A stretch of 64,000 nucleotides of DNA, taken from positions 14,137,230 to 14,201,229 of the forward strand of contig NC_092803.1 in assembly GCF_040954645.1 (NCBI RefSeq), given 5' to 3'. Made by a program: the position numbers and the translations under genes. Below are positions 54,429 through 64,000 of this stretch, piece by piece. This stretch comes from Diabrotica undecimpunctata. Taxonomy: Eukaryota > Arthropoda > Insecta > Coleoptera > Chrysomelidae. The notes beneath the pieces are model-generated. The model had not been told where the DNA came from and did not search any database. It saw nothing but the letters and a program-made list of their open reading frames with translations. How positions within the stretch are numbered: position 1 is the first letter of the stretch; each line of letters begins with the position of its first letter.

Positions 54429-54820
54429 TTATAGCACAAGTAGTACATTTGTCTTGTACGTACAACTCGTACACCAGTCCTTTACGTCGTCGGAACTGTT
54501 CATCCAATAAAACCATTCCCGAATTCGCTGAATGGTTTTCTTTACTCCGAAATGCCGTCCTGATAGACTGTCGTGTAACTGACAAAGTATTTCAGCTATT
54601 CTGCTCTTTGGGATCACCAATTGTCTTCTTTTCTCTGAACCGTCATCATTTTCCAGTACTCGTTTGATCAAGATATCTTCCATGATAAATGAGTCCCACT
54701 GGGCCCAATACGTCTTAACTACTGAGCATAGGTTTGATATTTCTTGCCAAGGTAGCATAGGGAGGCGTAGAATGTCATGCCACTGAGAGAGTGGTACGGA
54801 TGTACATCAAATGAACTTTT
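54429..54820 (-). pseudogene. Gypsy integrase N-terminal zinc-binding region
   Basis: LPWQEISNLCSVVKTYWAQW and IPKSRIAEILCQLHDSLSGR, then HFGVKKTIQRIREWFYWMNS and VKDWCTSC, form the H2C2 domain (HDSLSGRHFG, CTSC). A frame change and a deletion at about 54360-54430 separate it from the core. Confidence 0.85.
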
Positions 54821-54900
54821 CAGAGCAGCCGTCTCAAAAGTTCTAATAGCTATGATGATTGCCGACCTCCGCCGCGGAGATGGCACTTGAAGAAGAAGAA
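54785..54900 (+). pseudogene. RTE-like LINE C-terminal fragment with GAA tail
   Basis: REWYGCTSNELFRAAVSKVL then IAMMIADLRRGDGT, a stop, and a GAAGAAGAAGAAG run. It abuts the upstream break of the Gypsy fragment. Confidence 0.7.
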
Positions 54901-55077
54901 GCCAAGGTGGTCGACGGTTTTCCTTTTCCATCTGTGGTTCATCTAATTGAATTAGAAATGGAGAAAATAACCAATGACAGCTGGAAAAATACAGATAGGT
55001 TGCTCAAAGAAACAATTATTAGAGGTAGCGATACTCTAGATAACGAGAGCAATAGTGAAACAGACTTGTCCATGTAA
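54859..55077 (+). CDS. unidentified C-terminal-type open frame
   Basis: About 50 codons after the LINE tail read VVDGFPFPSVVHLIELEMEK, then an acidic end (DTLDNESNSETDLSM) and TAA. The composition looks like the tail of a real protein, possibly of a repetitive family, but I cannot place it and no upstream exon is evident. Confidence 0.25.
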   Translation: MPTSAAEMALEEEEAKVVDGFPFPSVVHLIELEMEKITNDSWKNTDRLLKETIIRGSDTLDNESNSETDLSM

Positions 55078-55080
55078 TTT

Positions 55081-56043
55081 TTTTTAAGTAAGTATTTTTT
55101 GAATTGTATTTATAAATGGTAAACTTTCTATGTATACGTAATTTATGTAAATATTTTTAAATTCAGTTGATAACGGTATTTAACCAGCTTTTAGACACAC
55201 CTCAATTATGAAAATAATTTTGTAAAATATTTTTATATTTTTATTTTATGTAAAATATTTTTGCCTCTGTTCTTTTTGTACTCTATTTAGAAGTTTTGTA
55301 AATATGTGAATGTAGTGTATGTAAATATTTTTGCAACTATTATAACTTTAGTAGACAATGATAAACTTTTAAACACACCTAACAATCGACTAAGTAATAC
55401 AAATCGAAAATAAAAGTACGATCCTGTCCAAAGGCGATCCCCCGCTGCCTTGCGGTAGACACTTATGGATAATAAATATTATTGACTCTCTTAGATCTCT
55501 GGTAGGACTATACACCTTCTGGAGTAAATATTGATGGTATTTTTAGCAACACAGCTATGACATTCACGGCTTAAAATAAACTAAAATAACTAAATTTATA
55601 TAGTGAGTATTTATATAGGTTGTGATATTTGTGGGAATTGTAATTATCAAATTTCCGAAAATTAGAAAGCAATAGGGGAAACCAGGGAAATACCGCGCAC
55701 GAGGGAATATCGCGCATCAGTATCTTGGCAACACGGCGTAAGTATTGCAACATTCAACACAGTGCGCCTTCTCGTATTTGCTAACCGACCACATGTTTGT
55801 AATATGACTGCATTCGTAGTATTGGTTTAGACAAGGTCACAGGTTGTTTGTTTTTCAAGACTTTGATGTAATTTTCGACTAATTTTTAACAAGCGGTAAG
55901 AGCTTTTGCTATTAATTTTCAATAAAACTATTCAGTGATTACTTTGCTTTATATATATATACATAATTTCACCTACAAATATAATGCATTTTATTTAGTC
56001 CTTAACGAACAGTGATAAGTTAAGTTAGGTTACTCACTCGGAA
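55081..56043. other. spacer and 5' region of the next gene
   Basis: AT-rich. 55675-55800 has a distinct GC-richer part with ACCGCGCACGAGGGAATATC, possibly the 5' end or promoter of the gene starting at 56044. No matching inverted copy was found downstream. Confidence 0.3.
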
Positions 56044-56138
56044 ATGGAACAATCCCCTTCAGTTGTGTCTCCATCTAAAGCGAGAAAGAGGAAAGGTAAT
56101 CCTACTTCTACTAAGAGAGCAGTTGCAAAAAAATTAAG
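56044..56138 (+). CDS. repetitive-family protein gene, exon 1
   Basis: ATG at 56044; 31 codons plus two bases (MEQSPSVVSPSKARKRKG...; basic, nuclear-localisation-like), with a GTAAGT donor at 56139. Phase 2 fits the acceptor ending at 56461. Confidence 0.7.
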
Positions 56139-56461
56139 GTAAGTAATTTTTCTTTCTTTTGGCCATTTTTTTCTCTACTCATATGTGATACGACTTAGGC
56201 ACTTAAAGTGTAATTAAAAAACTTGACCCTATAGTTCGTTTATTTTACACAAAAAACAACCATTTTGTACGTTATAACTAATACTTCTTGTATATTTTAA
56301 CACTTTAATTTAACATTTTGGTACAAGAAAAAATCTACCATCACAGTATTTAGTACTGACTGTCTACCGTTTATTCCGTCAAAAAAATATAGAAAATTAT
56401 ATACACAATTGAGTGTTAAATACAAAACATTATGACTGTTAAACTATAGGTAATAATCTAG

Positions 56462-58399
56462 AATAAAATTGAAGAATGATAAACTAAAATCTGTTTTTGT
56501 TTCTAAATATTCGGCACCACATGGTCTCATTATAATGCCAGACTGCAATCACGCTAAGAAAAAGATATACAAATGTAATGAATTGACCTACGAGAATGTC
56601 ACAGCATTTCGAGATGCTTTTTTTGCAACTGAAAAGAAAAGTGATCAAGATAGCTTTATTATGAAACACACAGTAGTAATTCCACGCAGTAGTCGCCAAA
56701 AAAGATCAGCTGGAAACAGAAAAGAAAAAAAATTCACAGGAAGATTTTTCGTAAGGAAATTGGGTGAAGGTGAAGATGTTCAAGTATGTGAACGGGCTTT
56801 TCGACTTATTCTAGGGATTGGTAACTCTAGAATACAGACTATCCTCCACAATTATGCAATCTATGGTAATGTTGCTCAGGAAAGAAGAGGTGGTGACCGC
56901 ATTTCTAACAAATTCAATGAGAGACAACAAGGTGTTATAAAATGCATCAGTTCTTTAAAGTGTTTAGAATCGCATTATTGTCGTAGCAATACTCGTCGAA
57001 GTTACCTTTCCTCTGATTTGAGTATAAAAAAGTTAGCAAATATGTACAACGCTCAAGCCAACGAGAACTTGAAAGTGAAAAATTCGTACTTTCGCCAGAT
57101 TTTTGTGCATAAGTTTAATTTGGGCTTTGGTTCACCTAGGGTCGATGTATGCTCGACGTGCCTGGAACTTTCAGAAAAAATAAAGCAAACAACCGATCCT
57201 CGGCAAACCGCATCTTTAAAAGCTACCCAAGCTATTTACAAAAAAAGGGCTAAAGCTTTTTTGCATTACTAAAAGTACAAGAAAATGAAACTCTTACGCT
57301 CTCATTCGATTGCCAGAAAAATTTGCCCAGTCCCAAAATTCCAGATCAGGAGACTTACTATCGACGTCAACTTTACCTCTTCAATTTTTCTATTGTTGTT
57401 GGTAGTTCTCAGTGCAAAATGTCTCCAAATAATTGCTTTAGCTACGTATGGACAGAAGGAACTTATCCAAAAGGTTCAAATGAGGTAGCGTCATGTGTAT
57501 TTCATTGTCTGCAAAACTTAGATACATCACAAATTAAGAAGATAAAACTTTTTGCAGATGGCTGTGGCGGCCAAAACAAAAATAAAACTATGATTGCTAT
57601 GCTACACAGATGGCTTCTATTCGCTCCTAAGAACGTTGAAGAGAGAGAATTGATATTTCCAGTACGAGGCCATTCTTTTATACCACCAGACCGTTTATTC
57701 GGTCTTTGCGAAAAAGAGTTCAACAAAAAAGAAATTATCGAGACTCCAGATGGCTATGTTAAAATAATTGAAAAGTATGCTACAATAAGACGACTAGGTA
57801 TTGACGTAGATATTTTTGATTGGAAGCAAGAGGCAGTAGATCATTTTAAACCTATTTCTCAATGGCACTTTAAATTTCAGCCTTCAAAAAAGTTCCAATT
57901 CAAGCGAGCAGCAAAATCCCAGCACATGATTCTCATCCAAGCACAACAGTTTTATTACCACTCCATTGGTAATTTCAAATCCATTATGAAAGGGAAAGAA
58001 AATGTTTTAAGCATTAATCCTTCAAAAATTGCTAAGGACAATACATTAGTAAACAAGAAAAAATTATATGATGTCAAAAGGCTTCTTGAATTGCATTTTG
58101 GGTCTGATTGGCAATCTAATCCATGCTTAAAGTTTTACGTCAATTTTTTTGCTTCTTGTGAAGGACGTAGTGAAGTTGGTGCAGAAGTGGAAGAAGATTT
58201 ATGTGGCATAACTGAAGAAGCACCAGAATTATGTGCACCGTTTTTTGCCCTTTTCTCAAAAGTGACGTCTTTGGACTTAACGCGTTTTGCTTCTAAGCGC
58301 CTCAAATGTACGAGAGTACATCGTATCTTCACTTCCCCATCTCAGTGTTACCGGTCCGATATAGTATGTAAAAGTATTTTCTTGAAACGCATTTTATAA
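56462..58399 (+). CDS. repetitive-family protein gene, exon 2, with one frameshift
   Basis: The first part runs to about 57265 (YSAPHGLIIMPDCNHAKKKI, CERAFRLILGIGNSRIQTIL, FGSPRVDVCSTCLELSEKIK). A one-base shortfall in a T-run near 57258-57263 breaks the frame. The +1 frame carries on as LLKVQENETLTLSFDCQKNL, PDQETYYRRQLYLFNFSIVV, KLFADGCGGQNKNKTMIAML and FPVRGHSFIPPDRLFGLCEK, down to a stop at 58397. The joined length would be about 675 residues. I recognise this as a family present in many copies in arthropod genomes. The DGCGGQNKN and GHSFIPPDR motifs look like those of transposase-like proteins, but I do not know its class. No terminal repeats were found. Confidence 0.65.
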
Positions 58400-59690
58400 A
58401 TCCAACAAAAATTTCAACAATTGTGTTAACTTTTATTTTAATAATAAAAAAGTAATACAAACTAGATAAAGTACTTACTGCTAATATAAATATTTATTTA
58501 CACAAACAATTGCTTAATTACACAAAAATAATCCTTCGATTACGTATGTAAATATATACATTATTTAGATAAAGAAATAATACTTAAATTTCAAAAAAAA
58601 AATCTGGATTGTCTTTAAATCAATAACAGATAAATGACTTTTCACAACAAATGTCATGGAAATGAATAGATTTTAATCTATAAATCAAGACTTAAGAGAA
58701 GTATAAAAAAAAACGAGAGGTTTCTAAATAATAAACATGAATTAACATATTTATGGCATATTTCGAAATACGAATTTCAATGAACTTTAGAATTAGTAAA
58801 ACTCAATAAAAATCCGGAGCATAATATATGGACAATTAGCTTACTTATTATATGGAATGTGATAGAGTTGGAACTCTAGAAAAAAAGAAATTCCCGAGTG
58901 TTGCCCTTGACAATTTGGAGGAGTTATGGCCTCTAATCCTAAATGGTACAAATCTAAATCTAATGAATGAAGTAAAGAAAACCAGGCATGCTATATTGGA
59001 TTTATTAATGGTGGTAAAACTAACAATTATACATAAAATCAGTGAATGGCCAAAGACTTGCTCGCTTTGGAAAGATAGGGGCTCCACGGGGTACATTACC
59101 AGTAGCTTGGGAGGAACTACTGCTATGGATTGCTTAAAACTTAATGGACAGAATATATTGAGAAGAGAAGGTATAAAGGAAAAATTTTTAATGCGATAAA
59201 ACGAAGAAAACTGACATACTTGTTGGACCACTTATTGAGGTGTTCACGATATTCCATACCAAAGCTTATAATGATACCATAGTGAAAAACGCTGGACGAT
59301 AACAATAATCTAAGCAGCGAAATATCCTAGAATAATATATAATTTTCAACATAGCCATTACATATCGACAGGCATAAAGAAATAACCCCTCATTGTTAAA
59401 TAAACGAAGGATATATATCTAGAAGAAAAATGACCTAATTCTTTAGGAGGAAGAAACTTAATATGCTGAGTTTTTGGTTGCTGGAAGGACTTCTCAAAAA
59501 ATACTAAGAAATACTTAGTAGAATTTTATTTTATCAGACACTTTGTAACATAAATTAATATAATGTGGCAAAAACTGGAAACATTTACGAAATATACTAT
59601 AAGGGAATATGGCAAAGTTTGTTAAAAAAGGCAAAAAATTATTACTACTTATGTTAATGTTTGATATGTATATTATATTTGTCTGACTTT
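58400..59690. other. AT-rich region, one unplaced open frame
   Basis: The plus-strand frame 58852-59199 (MECDRVGTLEKKKFPSVALD...) has no recognised domain. The following AIKRRKLTYLLDHLLRCSRY (about 59190-59255) resembles a LINE C-terminal block, so the stretch may be a decayed LINE end. It also contains the 3' flank of transporter gene 3; TTTATT at 59524 is a possible poly(A) signal on the minus strand. Confidence 0.35.
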
Positions 59691-59691
59691 A

Positions 59692-61052
59692 CTACTTTCC
59701 AATGCCTAATTTTATAATATTTTTGTTGTTATCTTTCGAAGATGCTTTTAAATTCATTTGTATTTCCTCCAAACTCTTGCCTTTAGTCTCAGGAATAATA
59801 TACAAGGAGATTATAGCTGATCCAATACTACAGAACGCAAAAAAGGCGAAGGGAGCAAAAGTTCCCAAAGCACTATTTAAAATATTGAACAACAAGTTTG
59901 CAAAAGATACTCCTCCTCCCAAAGCAACCATCATCATAATCATAGCCTTTGACTTTATACTAACTGAGAACAATTCTCCCATCATTAGAGTTGGTATGAT
60001 TGCTAAGCCGTAAGACCATCCTATTTGGAATGTAATGAGGCAGGTTAATGGCAACCAAGACACAGAGTCTAGATCTGCGTTAGGGACAAATTGATCGAAA
60101 TAGAAATAAGAAGCCAATGTGCATAGGACTATGCTGCAAAGGACTAATGAGGATGCATACAAGACTTTCCTGCGAAACCTGTCAACTATGAAAGTGATTA
60201 CGAAAATGTTAAAAACTACACAAAGACCTGTAAAAATAATGGAAGCGATTTCCGGGCTTACATTGCCTCCAGCTTTCTTTATAATATATTGATTGTATTG
60301 AGTTAATATCGCTGATCCACTAAATGTCTGGGTTATTCTTAAAAATAGAGCAATTGTAAGAGCCTTTCTGTTGCTTTTAATACAAAACAAATCTTTCCAA
60401 TTTCCAGTCTCTGACATCTGTCTGTCAACATCCTTTTTGAGCATTAAAAAATCCTTATCAACGTTTGTTTTTCTGGTCAAAAACCTCAGCGACTTTTTAG
60501 CAGACTCTTCATCTCCATTCATAATAAAGAAAAAAGGTGACTCTGGCATGAAATAAAAAACTACAGAAAACAAAACTGAAACAGAAGTAAATATACAAGA
60601 AGCTGTTAATATATCACAGTAACTTCCAGCAACATTGATTAAGAACTGTCCGGCAAAAATTACTGAAGTGAGACTATTGCCCCATACTCCCCTAACCTGC
60701 GGTGACGCCACTTCTCCGATATAAGCCGGCAGGGCTGACCAAACTATCGCACTCGCCAGACCAGCAAAGACCCTGGCGATGTAGAACACATAGATACTTC
60801 TTGCGAATCCACAAATCAACAGCGACAATACTTGAGGTACGCCTATCAGTAGCATAGTCTTTTTTCTTCCTATTATATTAGTCAATTTTGAAAAGAAGTA
60901 GCCGGTGAGTACCATAGTCAAGGGCTGCACAATTGTCATATTATTTGCCTCACTCTCAGAAATATCGTAGTGTTCTTTGTCGTTTACTAGTTTTACTAGG
61001 AAAGGTGATGTCCAGGCATACAATACTCCATCGTTGAAGGCACCCAAACAGG
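59692..61052 (-). CDS. Tret1-like facilitative sugar (trehalose) transporter gene 3, main exon
   Basis: Starts after the acceptor TTTTTAG (minus strand) with CC completing the split codon. With exon 1 (63340-63439) it gives 486 residues. Signatures are GRKK in loop 2-3, PESPFFFIMN after helix 6, TQTFSGSAIL in helix 7 (the family QQ reads QT) and PETKGKSLEEIQM at the end, then a 20-residue Lys/Asn-rich tail longer than in genes 1 and 2. The frame is open throughout. It faces the opposite way from genes 1 and 2, so the cluster arose by duplication plus inversion or inverted duplication. Its location and role are as for gene 1. Confidence 0.93.
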
Positions 61053-61162
61053 CTAAAAATAAAAAAAAAATACAAATATTAACATATGTATATTAAAATT
61101 TTTTAACGAAAATCTTATTGAAAAGAAGAGCTATATTTATCTATTTAATAAATGAACGCAAA

Positions 61163-61186
61163 TTATATATATATATATATATATAT
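61163..61186. repeat. (AT)n microsatellite
   Basis: Pure AT dinucleotides directly beside the inverted Penelope-like pair. Confidence 0.9.
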
Positions 61187-61418
61187 TAAACTTAGAGCTA
61201 AGATTAATATTATTATAAAAATTAATATTAAACTCACCAGTCTTCCGGGTTGAACCGCGTCGATATCCATTTTGCCGAGCTTTCGACATCCTCTCTGATG
61301 TCTTCATGTCGAGGATGTCGAAAGCTCGGCAAAATGGATATCGACGCGGTTCAACCCGGAAGACTGGTGAGTTTAATATTAATTTTTATAATAATATTAA
61401 TCTTAGCTCTAAGTTTAA
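61186..61418. mobile_element. inverted pair of Penelope-like termini, 108-bp arms
   Basis: 61186-61293 and 61311-61418 are perfect reverse complements around a 17-bp loop. The arm contains GAAAGCTCGGCAAAATGG and GGTTCAACCCGGAAGAC, similar in layout to the 16.3/17.3 kb Penelope-like terminus (GAAACGTC, then CCAAACCCGGAAGAC). On the minus strand the loop side reads ATGAAGA-CATC-AGAGAG-GATG-TC-GAAA, a near hammerhead core with A for C. No coding part remains. Confidence 0.75.
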
Positions 61419-61447
61419 TTGTACTAACCGCGGAAATCTTTCCGAAC

Positions 61448-61448
<1 letters not shown>

Positions 61449-61510
<62 letters not shown>
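61449..61510. repeat. (AT)n microsatellite, about 62 bp
   Basis: Pure AT dinucleotides about 30 bp past the inverted pair. Confidence 0.95.
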
Positions 61511-61512
<2 letters not shown>

Positions 61513-62416
61513 CGAGCAATGGCCGAAATTGGACAATCCTAGCATTGTATTAAAAATATTGTCCACTTCTAACAGTGTACCCCTTTACTGCACAATCTCC
61601 GAAATATAAATAATCGCCGGACTTTGTATAAAAGAATTCGTTCGAATTTCAATTTAGGAGAATATGACAGATATCGATTTATATCGATGTTTACGATTAT
61701 TTCCCATTTGTTATTAACAACAAACACCAATTGAGGTTATAAACCATTATTAATCAGCGTTTTTGACTTCTGGATTCGTAGGATTAAAATATTTTAAATT
61801 TTCATACATATCTCTTGAAAATCTGAAATGGTCCCTATACCTATCTCTTGAAGCTTTGAAATGTTTCACTAACATTATATCTCTATTGTAGAACAATTTC
61901 TTCTTATTTTTTAAATATTATTTTGATACAGCATTTTATTACATTGTCCATTGGAAAAAGAATGAATTTATATATAAATAGAAAATATAAAAATATCAAA
62001 TAAAAGCAAATAATTAACATGTTCGATTTTTGGTTTGGTGTGGCGCTTGTCAATAATAATCGATTCGAATCGATGACCGTTTCGATAATCATTTTTAATT
62101 TTGATCATTCAGAGATTGTATAGTTTGGAAGATTGTAGATTTGGACAATAATATCCGTAGAATGCTAGAATTTTCCAATTTCGGGCTTTGCTCGTAACAT
62201 ATAGGTACATACTAATGATCGAGAAAAATTAAAAATGCGTTTACCGTATATAAATTTTACCATTATAAATCCAACCACATATAAAACAAAAAGTCATTCA
62301 ATGAATCGGTATAAAGTGAAGTCAAAGAAGACAGAAATAAAAGAAACAAAATATAAGTAGCGAGGTATCTTAGAACATGAGAATCTCAAAAAATTTGTGT
62401 TACTACGCAACGTTCA

Positions 62417-62530
62417 AATATTTTAAAATCTTATATTAAATGTATTAGCAACTTAACTGTACTTTTTAATGGAAGATTAAAAAAGTACAGTTAAGTTCCT
62501 AACATATTTAATATAAGATTTTAAAATATT
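62417..62530. repeat. foldback repeat, about 54-bp arms
   Basis: AATATTTTAAAATCTTATAT at the left pairs with its complement at the right, and the inner parts share ACTTAACTGTACTTTTT. The loop is about 5 bp. A few mismatches lie in the middle of the arms. Confidence 0.85.
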
Positions 62531-63339
62531 TTAACGTATGAAATGATGTCTACAAAAACTACAATAAGTAGACACCATTTGATTGAATTTTATCTATGAG
62601 AAAAAGATCAAATAAATAAAACGATCATTAGAAATCATAAAAAGTAAGAAGACATATAAGAAACATGAACCAGAAATTGTAAAAGAAAGTTCAAACTTGA
62701 CTGAGAATTTGGCTTCTACAGTGTGACCCATTTAGATTGGAAACACCTCTATAAAATTTGAAGTTGTTAACCGATTTTAACCAAATTTTTTTTAATGTCA
62801 TGTTATAAAAGGTCTATTATGAAACAAAATATGAAATATTTAGTTAAATTTTCAGTGCAGTCTACGATACTTTTTCTTCGTCGAAAATGGAGAATTTGTA
62901 TTAGCGATTTTTTTATTAAAAAAATTTCTACGCCACTGGATTTAGAATGGCTTTAAATAGCTATGACAAAACTTTCATTAAAATATATATTTATTAATAA
63001 CGAAGCTATGACAACTTTAAATTTTTAAAAGTTTTAAAGTCTCAGTTTCCTTGCAGATTTTCAAATTTTTGAGTTTAATTGTTTATTGTTTTTTCTGTGT
63101 AACATTCTTGAGTTGTAATAAATTTGAATTTTAAATTTTGATTATTATTAAATACTCAATTGGGAACATCTTAAACTTTTTTAAACGCCAGTTTTTGGAA
63201 AAAATCTGAGTGTCTGGTTAATTTTGCACCCAAGTGTAAGTAGGTATAGCACGTCAGAACCAAACGAATATATGTTTGACAAATAAGTTAAAGAATACTT
63301 AAACAAACAATAGATCATAACAAGTTAGATGTTTCTTAC

Positions 63340-63439
63340 CTGCCAAAATTGCTACAATCTGCGGCCAAACACAACCCACTTCGGACTCGGTCTCATTGTT
63401 CTTTGGTTTTTCACAAGTCTTCACTATGCCCTTCGTCAT
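63340..63439 (-). CDS. Tret1-like sugar transporter gene 3, exon 1
   Basis: ATG at 63439; 33 codons plus one base (MTKGIVKTCEKPKN...) ending VWPQIVAILA, with a GTAAGA donor. Size, phase and WPQ ending match the first exons of genes 1 and 2. Confidence 0.85.
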
Positions 63440-64000
63440 GTTGCTGCTTGACTACCACCTTTTGCCATTCGGTATTTTACTTCGTAGCAATGGTCTGCAG
63501 TACAATAGCTTTCCATTCTGTGGCGACAGAAAACATCAGGTTTGTTTTTATACTAGACTAGTATTAGATATTTACTCATGGATCATTAAATTAAATAGTT
63601 GCTAAGCATTAGAGATATTCCGCAATTTATTTAGACTTCTGTATTCTTATGTACTAATTTGTCAAAAATATGTAAATATTGAAGGAGAAAATAAGTTGAA
63701 TACTATCTACGTAAACCGTTTATATAAGGCGTGATAATTGTAAATATTTCATAATAAGTATATATTTTTACGAATTCATTTTATGAGTTTAAGTCACTAA
63801 AATAATCATATTAAGTATTGACTCCTATTAAGTATTTACTACTAAGAAAATGAACCTACTCAAAAATATCATATTTAAGTATTATTATAATTTGTTTGGG
63901 CTTTATGTGTAGCTGCATCAGATCATCAGATGGTAATGTGACATAGCTCGAAAATAGCTTTATGCCCAAATAAATATAAAAGTTAGAGAAGGTCAAGTAT
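63440..64000. other. 5' flank of transporter gene 3
   Basis: AT-rich; expected to hold the promoter. No core element is assigned. Confidence 0.4.

Larger units (their letters stand above)
52500..54820 (-). mobile_element. Gypsy-type LTR retrotransposon, 3' part
   Basis: Minus-strand order: integrase zinc-binding domain (54429-54758), integrase core (53752-54312), GPY/F-type end and linker, macro domain (about 53100-53540), purine-rich tract AAGAGGGGGGCAATG (about 52975-52990), then what looks like the 3' LTR starting TGTTACGGTAGATGG at about 52973. Protease, reverse transcriptase and the 5' LTR are missing; the upstream break near 54800 abuts a plus-strand LINE tail. The lower border of the LTR is not determined. 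Confidence 0.8.
61053..63339 (-). other. intron of transporter gene 3
   Basis: Donor GTAAGA (63334-63339) and acceptor TTTTTAG. It holds an inverted Penelope-like terminus, AT microsatellites and a foldback repeat; the rest is AT-rich with nothing recognised. Confidence 0.75.

Noticed and set aside
59702..60013. open frame antisense to transporter gene 3
   Set aside because: Shadow of the coding exon.
61250..61609. Tyr-Ile repeat peptides
   Set aside because: Produced by the AT microsatellite and the inverted Penelope-like pair.
1..64000. tRNA and rRNA genes
   Set aside because: No cloverleaf or rRNA block was recognised; the only 5S-like piece (14701-14838) is too partial to call.

Overview
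This is eukaryotic, AT-rich DNA from an insect, most likely a beetle with a large, repeat-swollen genome (chrysomelid type). The evidence is three intron-split Tret1-like sugar transporter genes and the mix of mobile elements around them: RTE-like and jockey/CR1-like LINEs, Penelope-like elements, mariner, Tc1, hAT, piggyBac-like, Crypton-like, Copia and Gypsy. The species is an inference; no database was searched.

Host genes. Three paralogous sugar-transporter genes (facilitated trehalose transporter Tret1-like, major facilitator superfamily) share one design. A short first exon encodes a cytosolic N-terminus ending in a Trp-Pro-Gln motif, followed by a phase-1 intron and one long exon carrying the rest of the protein. 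Gene 1 is + (6529-6634 and 11006-12324), gene 2 is + (23526-23628 and 46116-47434) and gene 3 is - (63340-63439 and 59692-61052). The introns are about 4.4, 22.5 and 2.3 kb, and they hold most of the window's mobile elements. No other clear single-copy host gene is visible. A spliced gene at 56044-58399 is nearly intact but belongs to a protein family that looks repetitive.

Mobile elements, left to right. 1-6.5 kb: mariner fossil, Penelope-like tail, pogo/psq-type exon, TIR element, ACGTCC-rich block and LINE scraps. 6.6-11 kb (gene 1 intron): LINE pieces on both strands. 12.4-15.7 kb: RNase H-bearing LINE end, Copia fossil and an internally deleted hAT with 8-bp target duplications. 16.3-22 kb: Penelope-like element with inverted ends, then several RTE-like LINE pieces. 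22.7-45.8 kb (around and inside the gene 2 intron): TTAA foldback, hAT MITE, a decayed RTE-like LINE, a piggyBac-like transposase gene broken by an apparently complete hAT that itself holds a MITE in its intron, nested RTE pieces, a tandem-repeat region, Tc1, a ZMYM1-like hAT, a Crypton-like recombinase and a Penelope piece. 47.9-52.0 kb: a 4-kb near-perfect palindrome of two Penelope-like copies. 52.5-54.8 kb: a Gypsy pol end whose reading frame continues past the integrase into a macro domain. 61.2-61.5 kb: a third inverted Penelope-like terminus, inside the gene 3 intron.

Most notable observations: the macro domain joined to a Gypsy integrase C-terminus; inverted Penelope-like ends at three loci, with hammerhead-like motifs; the piggyBac/hAT/MITE nest with an intact hAT transposase; and a full-length Crypton-like recombinase whose expected catalytic Tyr reads His. 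All assignments come from reading the sequence and from family knowledge.
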